64,000 bases of DNA from Pusillimonas sp. MFBS29 (GCF_020687695.1 NZ_JAJEWL010000006.1:124001-188000), one strand, 5' to 3'; shown: positions 1-9,232, counted from the first letter of the stretch. Numbers and translations are program-made. The notes: generated from the letters alone by a model not told the origin.

Positions 1-333
1 GTCCTGATGCTATGGATCACTTTTCTCGGTGCAGCATTGCTGTTGGAAAGCAAAGAGCACATCAGTATTGATTTTCTGGTGTATATGATGCCTGAGAGTC
101 CAAGGCAGGTTATTGAAATTGTTGGCGCGGTTTTGATGCTGATACTCAATATCGCGCTCACGTATGGTTCGTATCTGGTCGTCGAGGCGACCGTGAATTC
201 CATTACACCTGGAATGAAAATATCAGTGGGCTGGCATTACGGGGGCGCTATGGTGGGCGGTGCGCTGTTGACGCTGGTCTCAATAGAGCAGCTGTTTGCT
301 AGTTTTTCGCGCCCTGCGCGTGCAGGGGTGTGA
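1..333 (+). CDS. TRAP transporter small permease (DctQ-type), 5' end outside window
   Basis: This is the small membrane subunit of a TRAP (tripartite ATP-independent periplasmic) transporter, which holds the large permease and the periplasmic binding protein together. The visible 110 codons hold hydrophobic helices, including one near residues 35-60 and one near the C-terminus. The conserved DctQ pattern LLLESKEHISIDFL lies near the start of the visible part. The frame is open to the first base of the window, so the gene begins upstream and the binding protein is probably there too. A DctM-type gene follows 4 bases after its stop, which fixes the assignment. The substrate cannot be read from this subunit; the downstream enzymes suggest a sugar acid or related hydroxy acid. 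Confidence 0.8.
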   Translation, partial: VLMLWITFLGAALLLESKEHISIDFLVYMMPESPRQVIEIVGAVLMLILNIALTYGSYLVVEATVNSITPGMKISVGWHYGGAMVGGALLTLVSIEQLFASFSRPARAGV

Positions 334-337
334 TGCC

Positions 338-1612
338 ATGGTTGCTGCAGTGCTTCTAATCACTTTGCTGATCCTGATCATGATGAACATACCGGTAGCC
401 TTCGCTATCGGCATAACTTGTGTCGGCTACCTTCTGTTCAATGACATAAGCCTGGCCATTCTTGGTCAGAGGGTATCCCAGGGGATTTATTCCTATCCGT
501 TCCTGGCGTTGCCCATGTTCGTGTTTGCCGGCGTATTGATGGAGTACGGGGGCATTACCCGGCGTCTGATGCGTCTGGCCAATGCAATGATCGGACATAT
601 TGCCGGTGGCCTTGCCGCCGTGACCGTACTGGGCAACGCCTTGTTTGGTACGTTGTGCGGCTCCGCAATCGGTGGGACGGCGGCTGTCGGTTCCATCATG
701 ATTCCGTCCATGAAGGAGAAAGGCTATCCCGCGTCTTTCTGTGCATCACTGCAGGGGTGCTGTGGCATTTTGTCATCGTTAATACCTCCCAGTCTGACGA
801 TGGTGATCATGGGCGTGACAGGCAATATCTCGATCGCTGACCTGCTCATCGGAGGTTTCCTTCCTGGCGTGCTTATGGCCGCCTTGCTAATGGCGGTTGC
901 GGTCCTGATCAGCAAGAAGCGAGGGTACGGACAGGGTGGCCAGGTCCAGGTTGGGGAACTGGGCCGCGCCTTTGTGGGGGCGTTGCCACCACTCATGCTG
1001 CCTGTCATTATCCTGGGTGGCATATTTGGCGGAATTGTTACCGTTACCGAGGCCGCGGTGCTGGCAGTGGTCTATGCATTTTTCCTGTCTTGCGTTGTTT
1101 ATCGCGAGATCCGTTTTATGGATTTGCCCAATGTGTGCATGAAAGTGCTGCGCATTGCTGTGCCCATTCAGTTGATTGTTGCGATTTCTGCGATGTTTGC
1201 CTGGATAGTCACGACCGAGCAGATCACGCAGAATTTTGTCACGCTGTTTACTCAGATGACGTCGGATCCGCTGATGTTCCTGATGCTGATCACGGTGTTT
1301 CTATTGCTGCTTGGTACCTTTATGGAGAGCAATGCGCTCATCATCATTCTGGTTCCTATTCTGATGCCTGTGGTAGAGCAATATGGCATAGACCCTGTGC
1401 ACTTTGCCATTTTGTTTGTGACCAACCTGTGTGTAGGCGCGGTGACGCCACCATTGGGGGTAACCTTGATGACCGCATCGAAAATTGCTGGAATACGTTT
1501 GTCTGAAGCCTGCAGAAGCCTATGGCCGTTCCTGTTCTCCATGGTCGTTACGCTTATTCTGGTCATCTTGGTGCCTGGTTTATCGACCTGGTTGCCAGCA
1601 CTAATGCATTAA
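338..1612 (+). CDS. TRAP transporter large permease (DctM-type)
   Basis: A 424-residue polytopic membrane protein of the DctM family, the sodium-coupled channel subunit of a TRAP transporter. It shows the expected 11-12 hydrophobic segments and the family patterns GSAIGGTAAVGS near residue 110, LIPPSLTMVIMG near 150 and TNLCVGAVTPPLG near 365. The ATG at 338 was chosen because the encoded start runs straight into the first helix; an upstream in-frame start would overlap the preceding permease gene. It sits between the small permease and the enzyme genes, in one direction with short gaps, so it is most likely the uptake system for the substrate degraded by the downstream enzymes. Confidence 0.9.
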   Translation: MVAAVLLITLLILIMMNIPVAFAIGITCVGYLLFNDISLAILGQRVSQGIYSYPFLALPMFVFAGVLMEYGGITRRLMRLANAMIGHIAGGLAAVTVLGNALFGTLCGSAIGGTAAVGSIMIPSMKEKGYPASFCASLQGCCGILSSLIPPSLTMVIMGVTGNISIADLLIGGFLPGVLMAALLMAVAVLISKKRGYGQGGQVQVGELGRAFVGALPPLMLPVIILGGIFGGIVTVTEAAVLAVVYAFFLSCVVYREIRFMDLPNVCMKVLRIAVPIQLIVAISAMFAWIVTTEQITQNFVTLFTQMTSDPLMFLMLITVFLLLLGTFMESNALIIILVPILMPVVEQYGIDPVHFAILFVTNLCVGAVTPPLGVTLMTASKIAGIRLSEACRSLWPFLFSMVVTLILVILVPGLSTWLPALMH

Positions 1613-1631
1613 GCAATGCAAGGAGACTACA

Positions 1632-1961
1632 TTGAACTCGATTGACAAAGCTGCCATACAGATTCGTGATGTTGACCATGTCGCTACGGCGATTCACGAG
1701 CTGCTGCCTGGTGAGCTTGTAAAAATTCGTGGCGCCCTCGAAGAGTACGAGGTGCCTGTGCATGAGCTCATTCCGACAGGGCACAAGATCGCACTGCGTG
1801 ACATTGCTTTAAACGAAGAAATTATCAAGTACGGCGAGGTTATCGGTTCGGCTACCTCTGCCATTGGCGCGGGACATCTGGTCCATGTGCATAACTGCCG
1901 CGGCTTGAAGGCCAGGCGCTTTTCAGGCCCTTCTCAGACGGGAGGCAAGCAAGATGGTTGA
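1632..1961 (+). CDS. UxaA-type dehydratase small subunit (SAF domain)
   Basis: A 109-residue protein corresponding to the N-terminal SAF domain of altronate/galactarate dehydratases (UxaA/GarD family). The fold is suggested by VHELIPTGHKIALRDI and by VIGSATSAIGAGHLVHVHN near the C-terminus. The start is a TTG at 1632, supported by an AGGAGA ribosome site at 1620-1625 with normal spacing. In UxaA this domain is fused to the catalytic part; here it is a separate gene overlapping the next one by 8 bases. This split also occurs in sulfolactate sulfo-lyase (SuyA/SuyB) and in several uncharacterised UxaA-like dehydratases. The substrate is not determined by sequence. Confidence 0.75.
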   Translation: MNSIDKAAIQIRDVDHVATAIHELLPGELVKIRGALEEYEVPVHELIPTGHKIALRDIALNEEIIKYGEVIGSATSAIGAGHLVHVHNCRGLKARRFSGPSQTGGKQDG

Positions 1962-3174
1962 TACTAAATTTATGGGATATCGCCGCAGCAACGGAGCCAT
2001 AGGGATACGGAACCACGTGCTGATTATTCCCACCGTGTCATGCGTGAACCGGGTGGCCATGGACATTGCAAATAAGGCGGGTGGTGTTACTTTCATGCAT
2101 CCATACGGCTGTACATTCGATGCCGAAGAAAATGCCATCACTGAGCATTCATATATAGGACACGGACTGCATCCCAACGTAGGTGCGGTGCTTGTGCTAA
2201 GTCTGGGCTGCGAGACAGCTTCTGCGTCACGAGTGGCCAGCGAAATTGCCAAGTCCGGCAAAAGGGTAGAAACGCTTATTGTCCAGCACGAGGGTGGCTC
2301 CCGCACAACCGGTGCGGCGGGGATAGCGCTGGTAAGGGAAATGCGTCGCGAGCTCGATGCCCAGCCTATGGAAGAAGGTGACCTGTCGGAGTTGTTGGTC
2401 GCGCTGGAATGCGGCTCATCCGATGCATTTTCAGGCTTGACGGCTAATCCTGCAGTGGGTGAAGCGGCTGACATCATAGTGTCTCATGGAGGGACAGTAA
2501 TCCTGTCGGAAGTGACAGAAATGGTTGGGGCGGAGCAAGTGCTGGCGCGACGTGGAAAGTCTGATCAGATCAAACAAGAACTCCTCAGCCTGATTAAAAA
2601 ATACGAGGTGGATCTGTCATTGTCCACTGAGGATGACAGCGGAATATTCATTTCCCCGGGTAATGTTGCCGGTGGCCTGACCACTATCGAAGAAAAGTCC
2701 CTGGGGTGTATCTACAAGGCGGGCACAAAAGCCATTACGCAGATCGTCGATTATGGCGAGGCTCCTACTGAAAGGGGCGTCATCATCATGGATACACCGG
2801 GATTTGATATTGCCTCGGTTACAGGAAAGGTGGCGGGTGGTGCGCACATGGTTCTGTTCACTACCGGAAAAGGAACTCCTACAGGCTCGTCCATTGCACC
2901 TGTCGTGAAGATCAGTTCAAACAATAAAACCTTCCGCCATTTGAGCGAAGACACCGATATTAGTGCGGGTGACGTACTTGAAGGTACCAAGACGCTCAAA
3001 CAGGTGGGCGTCGAGATTGCAGACCTTGTGATGGAAATTGCCCGTGGCAAGGAGGCCAAGGGGGAGTATTTCAACATCCAGGAGTTTGCCATTCCCAATG
3101 TCAGCGTGGTCAAGAAGGAAGTGATCCATGCCAAGCTGGCTCAACAGAACGATTATCGATTTGTACAGTCATGA
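1954..3174 (+). CDS. UxaA-family dehydratase large subunit
   Basis: A 406-residue member of the D-galactarate/altronate dehydratase family, which removes water from C2-C3 of sugar acids to give 2-keto-3-deoxy acids. Family motifs are visible: GYRRSNGAIGIRNHVLIIPT at the N-terminus, HPYGCTFD near residue 48, and ECGSSDAFSGLTANPAVG near 151, which matches the UxaA signature with one G-to-S change. It lacks the N-terminal SAF domain, which the preceding overlapping gene provides, so the two should form one enzyme. The next gene overlaps by 4 bases (ATGA), indicating translational coupling. Altronate-like sugar acids, threonate-type acids or sulfolactate are possible substrates; the motif is closer to UxaA than to sulfo-lyases. 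Confidence 0.8.
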   Translation: MVDTKFMGYRRSNGAIGIRNHVLIIPTVSCVNRVAMDIANKAGGVTFMHPYGCTFDAEENAITEHSYIGHGLHPNVGAVLVLSLGCETASASRVASEIAKSGKRVETLIVQHEGGSRTTGAAGIALVREMRRELDAQPMEEGDLSELLVALECGSSDAFSGLTANPAVGEAADIIVSHGGTVILSEVTEMVGAEQVLARRGKSDQIKQELLSLIKKYEVDLSLSTEDDSGIFISPGNVAGGLTTIEEKSLGCIYKAGTKAITQIVDYGEAPTERGVIIMDTPGFDIASVTGKVAGGAHMVLFTTGKGTPTGSSIAPVVKISSNNKTFRHLSEDTDISAGDVLEGTKTLKQVGVEIADLVMEIARGKEAKGEYFNIQEFAIPNVSVVKKEVIHAKLAQQNDYRFVQS

Positions 3175-3989
3175 AACTTGCTTACATGTACGCGACACCA
3201 GATGTCCGGCACTCCAAAGTAACGGCGATCCAGGGTGATATCAAGCCCACGTTGGCAAAGATTCGTCAGGTGGGTTATGAAGGGGTGGAGCTTCTCGTCT
3301 GCGATCCTGCCCGCATTGATGCCAACGCACTCGAGGATGCCGCCAACCAAGAAGGTCTGGACGTGCCAGCCGTCTGTACGGGCGAGGTATATGGTGAGGC
3401 CGGCCTGTCGTTCGCTGATGCTGATCCTGAACGACGCCAGCGGGCTATCGACCGAATGAAGGCGGCGATGGCACTCGCCCAGCGTTTCGGTGCGGCGGTT
3501 AACGTCGGACGTTTGCGTGGGCGCTACCAGGACGGTGTTTCGCCTGAGCAGACTTTGGACTGGATCGCCCGGGCATTGGCTGAGTGCGCGCGCGAATACC
3601 CTGATACCCGCATCGTTATGGAGCCGGTGAATCACTTGTACGCTAATTGCCTTATGGGCACGAGTGACATGCTGGAATTTATCGACAGGGTGGCGTTGCC
3701 CAATGTGGGGATCATGCTGGATATGGTGCACATGCTGGTGGAGGGTGAAGATATAGAAAAATCCTTGCTCCAGGCGCAGCAACGCAACTGCCTTTGGCAT
3801 TTTCACGTCAGTGATTCCGAACGTTTGCCGGTAGGTGACGGATCATACGATATTGCTGCGGTCTTCCAGGCACTTGAGAAGGCATCCTACGATCAGTACG
3901 TAACGGTCGAAACCTTCCAGATTCCCGATAGCGGGCATGCCATCCAGGCCAGTTTCAACGCCCTTCGTCCTTATTTCTATTCAACTTGA
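3171..3989 (+). CDS. Sugar phosphate isomerase/epimerase, xylose-isomerase-like TIM barrel
   Basis: A 272-residue protein of the AP-endonuclease-2/xylose isomerase-like TIM-barrel family, which includes tagatose/psicose 3-epimerases, hydroxypyruvate isomerase and inosose dehydratase. Likely metal-binding positions follow the family order: Glu in VMEPVNHLYAN near residue 150, Asp in GIMLDMVHMLVEG near 184, His in WHFHVSDSERL near 210, and Glu in YVTVETFQ near 246. The start overlaps the dehydratase stop by 4 bases. In this operon it may convert or epimerise a sugar acid or its keto product. The exact reaction is unknown, because the family is functionally diverse. Confidence 0.75.
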   Translation: MKLAYMYATPDVRHSKVTAIQGDIKPTLAKIRQVGYEGVELLVCDPARIDANALEDAANQEGLDVPAVCTGEVYGEAGLSFADADPERRQRAIDRMKAAMALAQRFGAAVNVGRLRGRYQDGVSPEQTLDWIARALAECAREYPDTRIVMEPVNHLYANCLMGTSDMLEFIDRVALPNVGIMLDMVHMLVEGEDIEKSLLQAQQRNCLWHFHVSDSERLPVGDGSYDIAAVFQALEKASYDQYVTVETFQIPDSGHAIQASFNALRPYFYST

Positions 3990-4007
3990 TTTGCAAAAGG
4001 TATTTTC

Positions 4008-4760
4008 ATGAAAGTCGCGCGGTTTTCTTCTATTGACGGTGTTGCCCATGGTGTTGTCGAAGGCGACAGTGTAAAAGTCTTGCGTGGAGGTCTGTTCGAC
4101 GAGTTCGAATATACCGGAAAAGAATATCCGCTGGCCGATGTGCAGCTGTTAGCGCCGGTCGAGCCCGGCAAGCTAGTGTGTGTCGGGCTCAATTATCGGC
4201 TGCACGCCGAAGAGTCCGGTGTTCCCGTACCCGACGAGCCGATGCTGTTCATGTGCTCGCCCCAAGCTATTGTGGCCCAGGGAGACACTATTGTGCTGGA
4301 CAATCATAGTGATCGCATCGACTTCGAGGCCGAGATTGCCATCGTGGTGGGGCGTGAAGGCAGGAACGTGCGTCGAAACGAGGCGAAAGACTATATTTTT
4401 GGATATACCTGCGCCAACGATGTATCGAACCGTGACCTTCAGCGTAAAGATGGCCAATTTACCCGGGCCAAGTCCTTCGATACATACAAACCTCTCGGAC
4501 CCTGGATAGAAACCAGCCTTGATCCTGACAACGTTGCCATTCAGCTATGGCAAAACGGTGAACTGCGTCAGTCATCCAATACCAATGACATGATTTTCCC
4601 GATTGCGAGGATCGTGGAGTTCGTGTCGGGAATCATGACGCTAAAGCCCGGTGATGTCATCATCACCGGCACGCCGTCAGGCGTTGGTCCCATGAAAAAG
4701 GGCGACACTATCGAGCTCGAGATAGAAGGCATTGGTCGCCTAGTTAACAAAGTTGTCTGA
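4008..4760 (+). CDS. Fumarylacetoacetate hydrolase-family enzyme
   Basis: A 250-residue enzyme of the FAH fold, which uses a divalent metal to hydrolyse, hydrate or decarboxylate 2-keto acids. The metal-site signature is visible as FEAEIAIVVGREG near residue 105, followed by CANDVSNRDLQ, KSFDTYKPLGPWI and the C-terminal IITGTPSGVGPMKKGD. The first 50 residues form the small N-terminal domain typical of single-domain homologues. The next gene begins 22 bases downstream. In this operon it is a good candidate for acting on the 2-keto-3-deoxy acid made by the dehydratase. Related proteins include ureidoglycolate lyase, 2,4-diketo-3-deoxy-acid hydrolase and oxaloacetate decarboxylase. Confidence 0.85.
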   Translation: MKVARFSSIDGVAHGVVEGDSVKVLRGGLFDEFEYTGKEYPLADVQLLAPVEPGKLVCVGLNYRLHAEESGVPVPDEPMLFMCSPQAIVAQGDTIVLDNHSDRIDFEAEIAIVVGREGRNVRRNEAKDYIFGYTCANDVSNRDLQRKDGQFTRAKSFDTYKPLGPWIETSLDPDNVAIQLWQNGELRQSSNTNDMIFPIARIVEFVSGIMTLKPGDVIITGTPSGVGPMKKGDTIELEIEGIGRLVNKVV

Positions 4761-4782
4761 CTTCTAGCCAGAGAGGGTCAGC

Positions 4783-5640
4783 ATGGTTGGACGTCGATTC
4801 GACGGCATGGATCGCGCCACCCTTGATCGTGAATACGACAACGTGGCGAAGATTGATCCGGACGCATTCAAGCGCGTGCTGGCCACTCTGGAGCAGAAAA
4901 GCGTCGCAGCGCGTGAGAGGTATGAAGCCGTGCTCGATGTGCCCTACGGCTCAGGCGAGCTGGAGCGCCTCGATATATTCCGTACCGGCCGTCAGGGCAG
5001 TAGGGTGAATGTCTTTTTTCACGGCGGCTATTGGCAAATGTTGGATAAGCAGGGTTTCAGCTATGTGGCCGATGGCCTGGTGCCACACGATATCGCCTCC
5101 GTCGTCGTTAACTATCCTTTGATGCCGCAGGCGAGTATGCATGATCTGGTTGCCGCCTGCGAGCGTGCGTTATGCTGGGTGCTGGGCAATATCGAACGCT
5201 TTGGCGGAGATCCGGAACGTGTCTCCATATCGGGACACTCAGCAGGAGCGCATTTGGTGGCGATGCTGCTGGCCGGAGGTGTTCAGGAGCCGAGATATGA
5301 ACTCCCACGTCTGGCCAGCGCCTGCGCGATCAGCGGAATCTACGACCTTCAGCCAATACGGCTGTCCTTTGTCAACGACAATCTGGGGTTGACGAAGGAA
5401 GCTGCCAGGCAGTTCAGCCCGGTGCTGATGGATCGTCAGGTAAAGTGTCCTTTGTCCGTGCTGGTTGGTGGTGCAGAAGGCAGCGAATACCTGCGTCAAT
5501 CGGTCGAGTTAGTCCAGGCATGGAGGCAATTGCCGAATATCCCTGCGCTGACGGTGCTCGAGGGCGAGAATCATTTCTCTCTCAGGTCGCAGCTGGGGGA
5601 CGCCTCGAGCAGCGTGGTTGCGCGGCTGCTGGAGACCTGA
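4783..5640 (+). CDS. Alpha/beta hydrolase, kynurenine-formamidase/esterase-like
   Basis: A 285-residue alpha/beta-hydrolase related to arylformamidases and hormone-sensitive-lipase-type esterases. The oxyanion-hole motif HGGYW lies at residues 80-84, the nucleophile elbow GHSAG places the serine at about residue 153, and GENHFSL near 264 supplies the catalytic histidine. There is no signal peptide, so it is probably cytoplasmic. It is the last gene of the left-hand catabolic operon, 22 bases after the FAH-family gene. A role in opening a lactone, ester or amide of the pathway substrate fits the context but is an inference; no tryptophan-degradation gene is nearby. Confidence 0.8.
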   Translation: MVGRRFDGMDRATLDREYDNVAKIDPDAFKRVLATLEQKSVAARERYEAVLDVPYGSGELERLDIFRTGRQGSRVNVFFHGGYWQMLDKQGFSYVADGLVPHDIASVVVNYPLMPQASMHDLVAACERALCWVLGNIERFGGDPERVSISGHSAGAHLVAMLLAGGVQEPRYELPRLASACAISGIYDLQPIRLSFVNDNLGLTKEAARQFSPVLMDRQVKCPLSVLVGGAEGSEYLRQSVELVQAWRQLPNIPALTVLEGENHFSLRSQLGDASSSVVARLLET

Positions 5641-5769
5641 TATTTGCGCTTGCCGGGTATTCCAAATCTTTCCCGTTTTCTGGAAAATCACCCGTTTTTC
5701 GTGGTCAGGGCGAGTTTCCGGTAAAATGTCCTGTTCATTTCTTTAATTATTCATTTATATAGGTCCCTA

Positions 5770-7080
5770 ATGCAGCCCGAGGTTGAAATTTTGTCTGGTC
5801 TGGAGCGCCGTGTAGATCTGGCCGTCTCGATCGCCGACGTAGAAAAAGAAGTCCAGGCGCAACTCAAACGCGTCGCTCGTACTGCCAAAGTTCAAGGTTT
5901 TCGCCCAGGCAAAGCTCCGCTTTCCCTGATCGAGCGTAGCCATGGGCCCGGCATCCGCTACGACGTAATCAATTCCGAAGTGGGTCGCTCGCTGGATAAG
6001 GTAATCGGTGAGTCCAAGTTGCGCGTGGCTGGTACGCCCAATCTGGAACCCAAGACCGAAGGCGTCGAAGAGGGCGTCATGGCTTTCACCGCCACCTTCG
6101 AGGTTTATCCCGAAGTGCAGGTGCCGGATCTGAAGGCTTTGAAGGTTACGCGTGCCAATGTGCAGGTCGGCGATGCCGAGGTTCAGCGCACCATCGATAT
6201 CCTGCGCAAGCAGCGTGCCACCTACGAAGCACGTGAAGACCGCGCAGCGCAAGACGATGACCGCGTCACGCTGGACTTCACAGGTACTATCGACGGCGTT
6301 GCCTTCGAAGGCGGTTCCGCCGAGAAATTCCCCTTTGTCCTGGGTCAGGGCCGTATGTTGCCCGAGTTTGAAACCGCAGTGCGCGGCATGAAGGCCGGCG
6401 AATCCAAGACCTTCCCGCTGAACTTCCCTGAAGACTACGGCAGCAAGGAAGTGGCCGGTAAAACCGCCGAGTTCGCCATTACGGTTACTGAAGTGGCTGA
6501 GGCCATCCTGCCCGAACTCGACGCCGAGTTCGCAAAATCGCTGGGTCAGCCAGAAGGCGACATCGAAAAATTGCTGGCCGACGTGCGCAGCAACATCGAG
6601 CGTGAAGTCAAGGTACGCGCACAGGCCCGCAGCAAGGCCAGCGTCATGGATGCCCTGGTTGAAGCTTGCTCCTTTGATGTTCCCAAGGCTCTGGTCGATA
6701 ACGACGCACAAGGTCGTGTTACTGCTGCCCGCGAAGAGCTCAAGCAGCGTGGCGTGCCCAATGCCGACTCCGTGCCAATTCCTGTCGAAGCCTTCACGGC
6801 CGAGTCCGAGCGTCGCGTGCGCCTGGGCTTGCTGGTGTCCGAACTGGTACAGGCTGCCGACCTTCAGGCCAAGCCCGAGCAGGTTCGCACCCGTATCGAA
6901 GAGTTCGCACAAAACTACGAGCAGCCTGCGCAAGTGGTCGCGTATTATCTGTCCGATCGTCAGCGTCGTGCCGAGATCGAAGCCATTGTGCTGGAAGACA
7001 ACGTGGTCGAACACGTCATGTCCAATGCCCAGGTAACCGATGAAGATGTAGCTTTCGAAGAACTCATGGGGACTAACTAA
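5770..7080 (+). CDS. tig: Trigger factor
   Basis: Trigger factor is the ribosome-bound chaperone and peptidyl-prolyl isomerase that meets nascent chains at the exit tunnel. The 436-residue protein has the full three-domain layout. The N-terminal ribosome-binding domain contains the family loop VQGFRPGKAPLSLI near residue 40. The FKBP-like isomerase domain lies near 150-240, with DRVTLDFTGTIDGVAFEGG. The alpha-helical C-terminal domain follows. Its stop codon is directly followed by the clpP start, and the order tig-clpP-clpX-lon is the conserved proteobacterial arrangement, which makes the assignment secure. Confidence 0.98.
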   Translation: MQPEVEILSGLERRVDLAVSIADVEKEVQAQLKRVARTAKVQGFRPGKAPLSLIERSHGPGIRYDVINSEVGRSLDKVIGESKLRVAGTPNLEPKTEGVEEGVMAFTATFEVYPEVQVPDLKALKVTRANVQVGDAEVQRTIDILRKQRATYEAREDRAAQDDDRVTLDFTGTIDGVAFEGGSAEKFPFVLGQGRMLPEFETAVRGMKAGESKTFPLNFPEDYGSKEVAGKTAEFAITVTEVAEAILPELDAEFAKSLGQPEGDIEKLLADVRSNIEREVKVRAQARSKASVMDALVEACSFDVPKALVDNDAQGRVTAAREELKQRGVPNADSVPIPVEAFTAESERRVRLGLLVSELVQAADLQAKPEQVRTRIEEFAQNYEQPAQVVAYYLSDRQRRAEIEAIVLEDNVVEHVMSNAQVTDEDVAFEELMGTN

Positions 7081-7737
7081 ATGTCACGTTTTACCGATTT
7101 TTACGCCTCAATGTACGGTGGTGACTCGGTGACCCCTACGGGGTTGGGCTACGTGCCCATTGTGATAGAGCAGTCCGGCCGCGGCGAGCGGTCTTACGAT
7201 ATCTACTCGCGCTTGTTGCGCGAGCGGGTCATTTTCTTTGTCGGGCCAGTTAACGACCACACCGCCAATCTGGTGGTGGCGCAGCTGTTGTTTCTCGAAT
7301 CCGAGAACCCCGACAAGGACATTTCCCTGTATATCAACTCGCCCGGTGGCTCGGTGTATGCAGGCATGGCCATCTACGACACCATGCAGTTCATCAAACC
7401 CGAGATCTCCACCTTGTGCACCGGTATCGCGGCCAGTATGGGTGCATTCCTGCTGGCAGCCGGCACCAAGGGCAAGCGCTATACCTTGCCCAATTCGCGC
7501 ATCATGATTCACCAGCCGTCTGGTGGTGCTCAGGGCCAGGCGTCCGATATCCAGATCCAGGCACGGGAAATTCTCGACCTGCGTGAACGGCTGAACGCAA
7601 TTCTGGCCAAAAACACTGGCCAGTCCATCGAGCGCATAGCCGAGGACACCGAGCGTGATAATTTCATGTCGGCTGAAGATGCGGTATCGTATGGTTTGGT
7701 AGATAAAGTCCTGGTCTCACGCGCCGACGAGGCTTGA
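7081..7737 (+). CDS. clpP: ATP-dependent Clp protease proteolytic subunit
   Basis: ClpP is the tetradecameric serine peptidase that degrades proteins unfolded by ClpX or ClpA. The 218-residue sequence shows [19 protein letters not shown], the nucleophile serine in [11 protein letters not shown], the catalytic histidine in [10 protein letters not shown], and the Asp region in the [10 protein letters not shown] segment. A short N-terminal propeptide is likely, as in E. coli. The gene begins directly after the trigger-factor stop with no gap, so the two are probably translationally coupled. A hairpin and about 90 bases separate it from clpX. Confidence 0.98.
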   Translation: MSRFTDFYASMYGGDSVTPTGLGYVPIVIEQSGRGERSYDIYSRLLRERVIFFVGPVNDHTANLVVAQLLFLESENPDKDISLYINSPGGSVYAGMAIYDTMQFIKPEISTLCTGIAASMGAFLLAAGTKGKRYTLPNSRIMIHQPSGGAQGQASDIQIQAREILDLRERLNAILAKNTGQSIERIAEDTERDNFMSAEDAVSYGLVDKVLVSRADEA

Positions 7738-7751
7738 TGCTGACAGGTGGC

Positions 7752-7775
7752 CGGTGAACGCTCCGGCGTTCACCG
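7752..7775 (+). terminator. Hairpin in the clpP-clpX gap
   Basis: A perfect 9-base stem CGGTGAACG/CGTTCACCG with loop CTCCGG lies 14 bases after the clpP stop. No T-run follows, so it is not a classical intrinsic terminator. It may be a partial terminator, processing site or mRNA-stabilising structure that lets clpP and clpX be expressed at different levels. Confidence 0.45.
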
Positions 7776-7829
7776 CTGATTATCCGGCAGGCAACATGGT
7801 TCTGCCAGCCGAACTTAACGAAGAGTTTT

Positions 7830-9137
7830 ATGCCCGAAAAAAAAGGACCGACGGACGATAAAGCATTGCATTGCTCGTTCTGCAATAAAAGCCAGCACGA
7901 GGTACGCAAGCTTATCGCAGGGCCGTCGGTGTTCATTTGCGACGAATGTATCGACCTTTGCAACGATATCATTGTCGAAGAAAGCCAGGAAGCCGCTCGT
8001 GATGCGATCCGCAACGAGCTGCCTACACCTGAAGAGATCAAAGGTTTTCTTGACGGCTACGTCATTGGACAAGATAGCCCCAAGCGCACGCTGGCCGTGG
8101 CGGTCTACAACCACTACAAGCGTGTGCGTTATGGCGAGGTCAAGGGCGACGACGTCGAGCTCTCCAAAAGCAATATCCTGCTGATCGGCCCTACCGGCTC
8201 AGGCAAAACGCTGCTGGCCCAAACGCTGGCTCGCATGCTCGACGTACCCTTTGTCATGGCCGATGCCACGACGCTTACTGAAGCCGGGTATGTGGGTGAA
8301 GACGTCGAGAATATCGTTCAGAAGTTATTGCAGAACTGCAACTACGATGTCGACAAGGCGCAGCGCGCCATTATCTACATCGACGAAATCGACAAGATCT
8401 CTCGCAAAGCCGACAATCCGTCCATTACGCGCGATGTCTCGGGCGAGGGCGTGCAGCAGGCTTTGCTCAAGCTCATCGAAGGCACCGTGGCATCGGTGCC
8501 TCCACAGGGCGGGCGCAAGCATCCCAACCAGGACTTCGTTCAGGTCGACACGACCAATATTCTGTTCATTGTGGGCGGTGCCTTCGACGGACTCGACAAG
8601 GTCATCCGTGACCGCACCGAACGCTCGGGCATAGGTTTCTCGGCTTCCGTGCGTGCGAAAACAGAGCGTGGCGTGGGCGAGCTGTTCGCCGAAGTCGAGC
8701 CCGAAGACTTGATCAAGTTCGGACTTATTCCGGAACTGGTCGGTCGCTTGCCCGTGGTGGCCACGCTGGAAGAGCTGCAGGAAGAAACCCTGGTGCGTAT
8801 TCTGACCGAACCGCGCAACTCGCTGATCAAGCAGTTTCAGAAACTGTTTGAAATGGAAGAGGTCGAGCTTGAAGTCCGGCCTGGCGCGCTCAAGGCCATT
8901 GCGCAGCGTGCCATCAAACGGCGCACGGGCGCGCGCGGGCTTCGTTCCATCGTCGAGCAGGCCTTGTTGGGCACCATGTATGAACTTCCTTCCAGGAAGA
9001 ACGTCAAACGTGTTGTGCTCGACGAAAAGTCTATTACCGGCCAGGGTACGCCCATGCTGATTTACCAAGACGAAGCCGAAGCCGGCGACGAAAACAAGCA
9101 GAGTCCCGGTAAAAAATTAAAAAATGCCGCAGCCTAA
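7830..9137 (+). CDS. clpX: ATP-dependent Clp protease ATP-binding subunit ClpX
   Basis: ClpX is the AAA+ unfoldase that recognises tagged substrates and feeds them to ClpP. The 435-residue protein starts with a C4 zinc-binding domain (CSFCNKS followed by CDECIDLC). The AAA+ module has Walker A GPTGSGKT near residue 120 and Walker [11 protein letters not shown] near 180. The pore loop region GYVGEDVEN and a sensor-2 region [10 protein letters not shown] near the C-terminus are also present. It lies downstream of clpP in the conserved order. A strong terminator-like hairpin follows about 95 bases after its stop and separates it from lon. Confidence 0.98.
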   Translation: MPEKKGPTDDKALHCSFCNKSQHEVRKLIAGPSVFICDECIDLCNDIIVEESQEAARDAIRNELPTPEEIKGFLDGYVIGQDSPKRTLAVAVYNHYKRVRYGEVKGDDVELSKSNILLIGPTGSGKTLLAQTLARMLDVPFVMADATTLTEAGYVGEDVENIVQKLLQNCNYDVDKAQRAIIYIDEIDKISRKADNPSITRDVSGEGVQQALLKLIEGTVASVPPQGGRKHPNQDFVQVDTTNILFIVGGAFDGLDKVIRDRTERSGIGFSASVRAKTERGVGELFAEVEPEDLIKFGLIPELVGRLPVVATLEELQEETLVRILTEPRNSLIKQFQKLFEMEEVELEVRPGALKAIAQRAIKRRTGARGLRSIVEQALLGTMYELPSRKNVKRVVLDEKSITGQGTPMLIYQDEAEAGDENKQSPGKKLKNAAA

Positions 9138-9186
9138 GGGAGCTTGTAGATTACCCCTATGGAAAGCAGAGCAGGCGCTTTGTAGA

Positions 9187-9216
9187 CTTGAAATACTGGC
9201 TATCGTCACTACATAC
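9187..9216 (+). promoter_or_regulatory. Candidate heat-shock (sigma-32-like) promoter upstream of lon
   Basis: CTTGAAA at 9187-9193 matches the sigma-32 -35 consensus exactly. Fifteen bases later, CTACATAC at 9209-9216 partly matches the CCCCATNT -10 consensus. A sigma-70 reading (TTGAAA, 16 bases, TACATA) is also possible. Lon is a known heat-shock gene in proteobacteria. The element lies upstream of the 9233-9260 hairpin, so transcripts from it would have to pass that hairpin before reaching lon. Confidence 0.4.
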
Positions 9217-9232
9217 ATGCACAGGTAGTACT

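Noticed and set aside
1632-3174. Sulfolactate sulfo-lyase SuyAB
   Set aside because: The split-subunit layout fits, but the ECGSSDAFSGLTANPAVG motif is nearer UxaA, and no sulfolactate or sulfite-handling genes are adjacent; kept only as an alternative.
5767-7014. Long open frame antisense to tig (about 415 codons)
   Set aside because: Exactly opposite a certain trigger-factor gene and without recognisable domains; shadow frame.
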